A model generated the notes under the pieces. That model was not told where the DNA came from. It worked only from the letters and a program-made list of their open reading frames with translations, and searched no databases. This document shows, in pieces, positions 60,558 to 64,000 of a stretch of DNA of 64,000 nt (position 1 is its first letter; the number at the start of each line of letters is the position of its first letter). Source of the stretch: JAICKM01 sp050998805 (lineage in GTDB: Bacteria; Chloroflexota; Chloroflexia; QHBQ01; JAICKM01); assembly GCA_050998805.1 (NCBI GenBank), contig JBPCPV010000056.1, positions 1-64,000 on the forward strand, read 5' to 3'. The translations under genes were made by a program, and so were the position numbers.

Positions 60558-61133
60558 ATGGACAAACGCTGGATCCCAGTCGCCGTCGCAGCCGTGGCTG
60601 TGGTGCTGGTACTTGGCCTGCTCGCAAGCATCTTGCTGGTGCCCTCGGCCGGCGGCCCACAGGCCGGCGCGCACCCGGCCGGCGGCAACCCGAACGTCGA
60701 GGCGATGCGGATCGGTTACCTCGCGCCCGACTTTACGCTCGACAGCCTAGCCGGAGGCAAGCTCCAACTCAGCAGCCTGCGGGGCGCGCACCCGGTCTGG
60801 GTCAACTTCTGGACCACCTGGTGCGGCTACTGCAAAGTCGAGATGCCTGAGATGGCGCAGCTCTACTCCGCCAATAAAGATAAGGGCCTCGAAATCCTCG
60901 GCGTAGATGACCAAGAGCCGCCGTCTTCTGTCCAACGATACCTACAGGGCAGAGGCTTCAGCTGGAACTTCTTGCTTGATGCCAATGGGCTTGTATCCAA
61001 CAGATATCAACTCCGTGGGCTGCCCACACACATCTTTATCGGGCGCGACGGCGTTATACAAGATGTGGTTGTCGGAGGTATCGAACGCCGGCAGATGGAA
61101 ACCGAAGTCGCAAAGCTCCTCGGCAACAACTAG
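60558..61133 (+). CDS. TlpA-like membrane-anchored thioredoxin (1)
   Basis: A 191-residue protein with an N-terminal helix (VAVAAVAVVLVLGLLASILL) and a TlpA/ResA-like redoxin domain (YLAPDFTLDSLAGGKLQL; WVNFWTTWCGYCKVEMPEM, active site CGYC; cis-Pro LRGLPTHIFIG). It acts outside the membrane in thiol–disulfide exchange, as in cytochrome c maturation. Adjacent to a close paralogue. Confidence 0.9.
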   Translation: MDKRWIPVAVAAVAVVLVLGLLASILLVPSAGGPQAGAHPAGGNPNVEAMRIGYLAPDFTLDSLAGGKLQLSSLRGAHPVWVNFWTTWCGYCKVEMPEMAQLYSANKDKGLEILGVDDQEPPSSVQRYLQGRGFSWNFLLDANGLVSNRYQLRGLPTHIFIGRDGVIQDVVVGGIERRQMETEVAKLLGNN

Positions 61134-61150
61134 ATTTGGGGGATAGAGAT

Positions 61151-61843
61151 ATGAGCAGCAGATCTAATCGGCAGCAGGCGAATATAATTATGGAGCCGGA
61201 AGAGGAAGAGGTTGAGCAGGGCGCGCGTGGCGGGGCATCCATGCTGCCGATCGTGTTCTCGATTGTCGCCGGTCTGCTCGTCGTCGGCCTCATGGGGGCC
61301 ATCATGTTCTCGCCGCACAATGGCGGATCCGGCCAGTTGGCGAACAACGCGCCTGCCGCCGGTGCTCCCCAGTCCGCCCCGCCCACCCCGGCGGGCAATC
61401 CTCAGCAAGAGAAGCTGGCGATAGGCTACCTCGCCCCCGACTTCACCGCGAACGGGGTGAGCGGCGGCGGCGTGCAGTTGGCTAGCTTTCGGGGCAAACA
61501 GCCGGTCTGGGTGAACATCTGGGCGACTTGGTGCGGGCCGTGCAAGAGCGAAATGCCCGACATGCAAAAGCTCTACTCGGTGTATAAGTCCCAGGGCCTC
61601 GAAATCCTCGGCGTGGACTTCCAAGAGTCGAAACCGACCGTCCAGAGCTACATCACCGCGAACGGCTTCACCTGGACCTTCGTGAACGACTTCGACGGCA
61701 GCATCGGCCAGAAGTACCAGGCATACGCCATCCCGACGCATGTTTTCGTCGGGCGCGACGGTGTGATCAAGAACATCCACATCGGCGCAGGCTGGAAGCC
61801 GACCGAAATGGAGGACGACGTTAAGTCGTTGCTCACCCCTTAG
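61151..61843 (+). CDS. TlpA-like membrane-anchored thioredoxin (2)
   Basis: A 230-residue paralogue of the preceding protein. An acidic N-terminus (IIMEPEEEEVEQGARGG) precedes the membrane helix (MLPIVFSIVAGLLVVGLMGA), then the redoxin domain (WVNIWATWCGPCKSEMPDM, active site CGPC; AYAIPTHVFVG). The CGPC versus CGYC difference predicts different redox potentials for the two. ATG 61151 follows a GGGGGA. Confidence 0.9.
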   Translation: MSSRSNRQQANIIMEPEEEEVEQGARGGASMLPIVFSIVAGLLVVGLMGAIMFSPHNGGSGQLANNAPAAGAPQSAPPTPAGNPQQEKLAIGYLAPDFTANGVSGGGVQLASFRGKQPVWVNIWATWCGPCKSEMPDMQKLYSVYKSQGLEILGVDFQESKPTVQSYITANGFTWTFVNDFDGSIGQKYQAYAIPTHVFVGRDGVIKNIHIGAGWKPTEMEDDVKSLLTP

Positions 61844-61890
61844 CGCCGGTGTAGACGCTGGTCTGAGACCGGCCCAGGAGGATAGACTAC

Positions 61891-63372
61891 TTGAGTTTGG
61901 ATCCCATAGGTATCCGGCGCGTTGGCTTGCACGCTCTGCTCGCGCTCTTGCTTCTGAGCATCGGCCTCGCTCCACTCCAACCCATACGCGCCGGCAGCCT
62001 GCCCCAGGCGGGCGCACGCGGCACAATCCCCCACACAAATGTGGACCCATACGGCGCAAACATCTTCCTACAGAGCGAGGTCGAGCAGGCTAAAGTCACC
62101 AAGACACTCGACCTGGCGGCGAGCGCGCACCTCGTCTGGATCAAGCAGGACTTCGTCTGGAGCGACATCGAAATCAACAAGAAGGGCGACTTCCAAGACA
62201 TCCGGAACGGCGCGAACAAGAGTGCCTGGGACAAATACGACTACATCGTGGACCAGGCCGAGCAGCGCGGCTTGAAGGTGGTGGCCCGCGTTTCCTTCGC
62301 GCCCACTTGGGCGCGCGCCCCCGGCAGCCACGCGAACGACGCTCCACAGAACCCAGGCGACCTCGCCGATTTCGTCGACGCCATGATCGGCCACTATAAA
62401 GGCCGCATCCGTTACATCCAGGTCTGGAACGAGCCGAACCTCGCGGTGGAGTGGAAGTTCGGCGGCAAAGTGGATCCAGCGGCCTACACCCAGATGCTTA
62501 AGACCGTCTACACGAAGGCCAAGCAAGCCGACCCGAGCGTGGTTATCCTGAGCGCGCCCATGGCGATCAATAACGAGACGATTGACTACGCCGGCAACGA
62601 CAACGAGCTGGACTACTGGGCCAAGATGTACGAGGCCGGAGCAAAGGACTACTTCGACATCCTCTCGGCGAACGCATACGGCCTCGACCAGCCACCCGAC
62701 GCCCCGCCCAGCGCCGACACGCTCAACTTCCGCCGCGTCGAGTTGCTCCACGACGTCATGGTGCAGAAGGGCGACACGAACAAGGCGGTCTGGTTCAACG
62801 AGTACGGCTGGAATGCCTCGCCGACGACGCTCACCCCCGCCGAGCGGAACCTTTGGCGGCGGGTGGACCCTGCGGTGCAGGCCCAATGGACGGTGGACGG
62901 CATCAACTATGCCCAGGCTCACTGGCCCTGGTCTGGCGTCTTCTTCATCTGGTATCTGCGGCAGGTAGGGGACATATCGCCGGACAAGGCCGAGTACTAC
63001 TTTGCGATGGTCTACCCCGATTTCAGCCAGCAGCAGGTGTACAAGTCGGTTCGGCACGCGGCCGGCCTCTACAATGGACCCGGCGCGCCCGGCGGAGCAG
63101 CGGTGCCGGCCACGACTGCGCCCTCCGGAGTCGCCACCGATACACCTGCCGCCGGCATCACCGCCATGCCCGGCGGTCCCACCGCCCCGCCTGGCGCGGG
63201 CGGAGCCGCCGCCACGCCGACCGCCATCGCGGCCACCCCGGTGCCGACCGCCTCGCCCGATAGCGGGGTAAGTAGCAGCACTCTGCTGCTGATCGCCGGG
63301 ATCGTGTTGGTGCTGCTCGGCCTCGGAGCGATAGGCTACTTCCTGCTCCGCACGCCAACGGCCAAAGCCTGA
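61891..63372 (+). CDS. Secreted clan GH-A glycoside hydrolase-like protein
   Basis: A 493-residue exported enzyme. Signal: LHALLALLLLSIGLAPLQPI. A TIM-barrel of clan GH-A (GH39/GH5-like) follows, with acid/base Glu in YIQVWNEPNLA and nucleophile Glu in VWFNEYGWNAS. A Pro/Ala/Thr linker and a C-terminal membrane helix (TLLLIAGIVLVLLGLGAIGY) anchor it to the surface. Starts at TTG 61891 with AGGAGG 9 nt upstream. Substrate unknown. The TGA overlaps the next ATG. Confidence 0.85.
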   Translation: MSLDPIGIRRVGLHALLALLLLSIGLAPLQPIRAGSLPQAGARGTIPHTNVDPYGANIFLQSEVEQAKVTKTLDLAASAHLVWIKQDFVWSDIEINKKGDFQDIRNGANKSAWDKYDYIVDQAEQRGLKVVARVSFAPTWARAPGSHANDAPQNPGDLADFVDAMIGHYKGRIRYIQVWNEPNLAVEWKFGGKVDPAAYTQMLKTVYTKAKQADPSVVILSAPMAINNETIDYAGNDNELDYWAKMYEAGAKDYFDILSANAYGLDQPPDAPPSADTLNFRRVELLHDVMVQKGDTNKAVWFNEYGWNASPTTLTPAERNLWRRVDPAVQAQWTVDGINYAQAHWPWSGVFFIWYLRQVGDISPDKAEYYFAMVYPDFSQQQVYKSVRHAAGLYNGPGAPGGAAVPATTAPSGVATDTPAAGITAMPGGPTAPPGAGGAAATPTAIAATPVPTASPDSGVSSSTLLLIAGIVLVLLGLGAIGYFLLRTPTAKA

Positions 63373-63971
63373 TGGAGGCAACGCAGATGAGCGACGACAA
63401 ACCCGCGCGCGCAGACCGCAACCGCCTCGGCCCGAAGCTCGGCACGGGCGACGAGGGCCTCACCGACCTCCTCGGCCCCGACCGCGTGCCGAAGTATGAC
63501 CCACGTGTGCAGACCTACGGCGAACTCGACGAGGCGAGCAGCGCGCTTGGCCTAGCCCGCGCCCTCTGCGGGCAGCCCCGCGTCCACGAGATCGTCCGCC
63601 ATGTGCAGCACGACCTCTACTTGCTGATGGCCGAGGTAGCCACGCCGACCGCGCAGGTCGAGAAGCTGCCGTATAGGGTGACGCCGGAGCAGGTCGCATG
63701 GATCGACACGGCGATCTCCGAGTTGGAAGATGAGATCGACATGCCGCGCCAGTTCATTTTGCCGGGGGCCAGCGCCGGTTCCGCCGCGCTCGACGTGGCG
63801 CGCACTGTGGTACGGCGTGCCGAGCGTGCCGTCGTCCAGCTCTCAGCCGCCGGAGAGATGCCGCCCGGCCAGGTGCTGAAATACCTCAACCGCTGCTCTT
63901 CGCTGCTGTTCGTCCTGGCGCGCTACGAAGAAGCGGCATCAGGTATCCCATACGACATAGCCAGGAGATAG
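63372..63971 (+). CDS. Cob(I)alamin adenosyltransferase, PduO-type
   Basis: A 199-residue adenosyltransferase. LGTGDEGLTDLLGPDRVPK-like N-terminus, YGELDEASSALGLAR, and the C-terminal RRAERAVVQLSAAG and YLNRCSSLLFVLAR are diagnostic of the PduO class that makes adenosylcobalamin. ATG 63372 overlaps the preceding stop; ATG 63387 is an alternative. Confidence 0.92.
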   Translation: MEATQMSDDKPARADRNRLGPKLGTGDEGLTDLLGPDRVPKYDPRVQTYGELDEASSALGLARALCGQPRVHEIVRHVQHDLYLLMAEVATPTAQVEKLPYRVTPEQVAWIDTAISELEDEIDMPRQFILPGASAGSAALDVARTVVRRAERAVVQLSAAGEMPPGQVLKYLNRCSSLLFVLARYEEAASGIPYDIARR

Positions 63972-63986
63972 GAAAGGGGCCGCAAG

Positions 63987-64000
63987 GTGATCTACCTCGG
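63987..64000 (+). CDS. Possible start of a further gene, cut by the window
   Basis: GTG 63987 (V I Y L) follows GGAAAGGGG 8 nt upstream and 15 nt after the preceding stop. Too short for any family call. Confidence 0.3.

Noticed and set aside
62068..63381. Minus-strand open frame opposite the GH-A gene
   Set aside because: No domains and full overlap with a protein that has a signal peptide and catalytic glutamates.

Overview
The window is about 64 kb of high-GC chromosomal DNA around a replication origin. A complete dnaA–dnaN block sits at 12.8–16.2 kb, with clusters of TTATCCACA boxes on both sides of dnaA and two parS-like 16-mers just past dnaN. No rRNA, tRNA or CRISPR array was seen. S-layer (SLH) surface proteins with Thr/Pro linkers, MauE/MauD-type thiol-redox proteins, a polA that carries a proofreading domain but no 5' nuclease, paaABCD, and many GAGATTCTTCGCTGCGCTC-type intergenic repeats all point to a member of the Chloroflexota or a close relative. 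That placement is inference from gene content and was not tested by phylogeny.

Layout. 0–2.5 kb: a damaged TIR/nucleotide-binding-like gene, a His/Asp/Glu-rich small protein, rpiA and a HAD hydrolase. 2.7–8.1 kb: a TetR/PaaR-like regulator with a good promoter and operator, paaABCD (phenylacetyl-CoA epoxidase), a NUDIX hydrolase, a MauE-like membrane protein and an alpha/beta hydrolase. 8.1–17.7 kb (mostly minus strand): DUF192 lipoprotein, polA with zinc ribbons, HEAT-repeat protein, HhH membrane protein, parS pair, dnaN, oriC, dnaA, dinB. 17.8–23.1 kb: BatA/VWA and DUF58 proteins, a VOC protein, and a TetR gene divergent from two membrane proteins. 23.2–31.6 kb: two large SLH surface proteins flanking a MauD-like/12-cysteine Tat protein/membrane protein operon. 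32.2–40.1 kb: a minus-strand envelope block with an ABC-2 exporter. 40.4–48.3 kb: lipid and glycan genes (acyltransferase, CDP-alcohol phosphatidyltransferase, HAD, GDPD, UDP-sugar dehydrogenase, polyprenyl-linked glycosyltransferase) interrupted by a lower-GC type II restriction–modification cassette. 48.6–53.0 kb: small stress-type protein, FabL-like reductase, RodZ-like protein, YajQ, RimO. 53.0–64.0 kb: two paralogous secreted repeat proteins around a STAND regulator and a third SLH protein, two tandem TlpA-like thioredoxins, a secreted GH-A glycosidase and a cobalamin adenosyltransferase.

How the genes relate. Many products act outside the membrane. The three SLH proteins share a cysteine-rich anchor, and the window also carries three membrane-anchored thioredoxin-fold proteins plus a MauE-like protein, so disulfide chemistry at the cell surface is a recurring theme. 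Regulation that can be read directly includes a TetR operator over a consensus promoter, probable leaderless transcripts (the methyltransferase and one TlpA gene), many 1–29 bp gene overlaps, and a few strong hairpin terminators.

The intergenic DNA is unusual. Most gaps contain tandem heptanucleotide words of several interconverting families. There are also a 28-bp REP-like unit (five copies), one of which lies inside a 95-bp element with terminal inverted repeats and a target duplication, a longer dispersed element in two inverted copies, and a GC-rich palindrome. Some of these repeats have entered coding sequence in frame.
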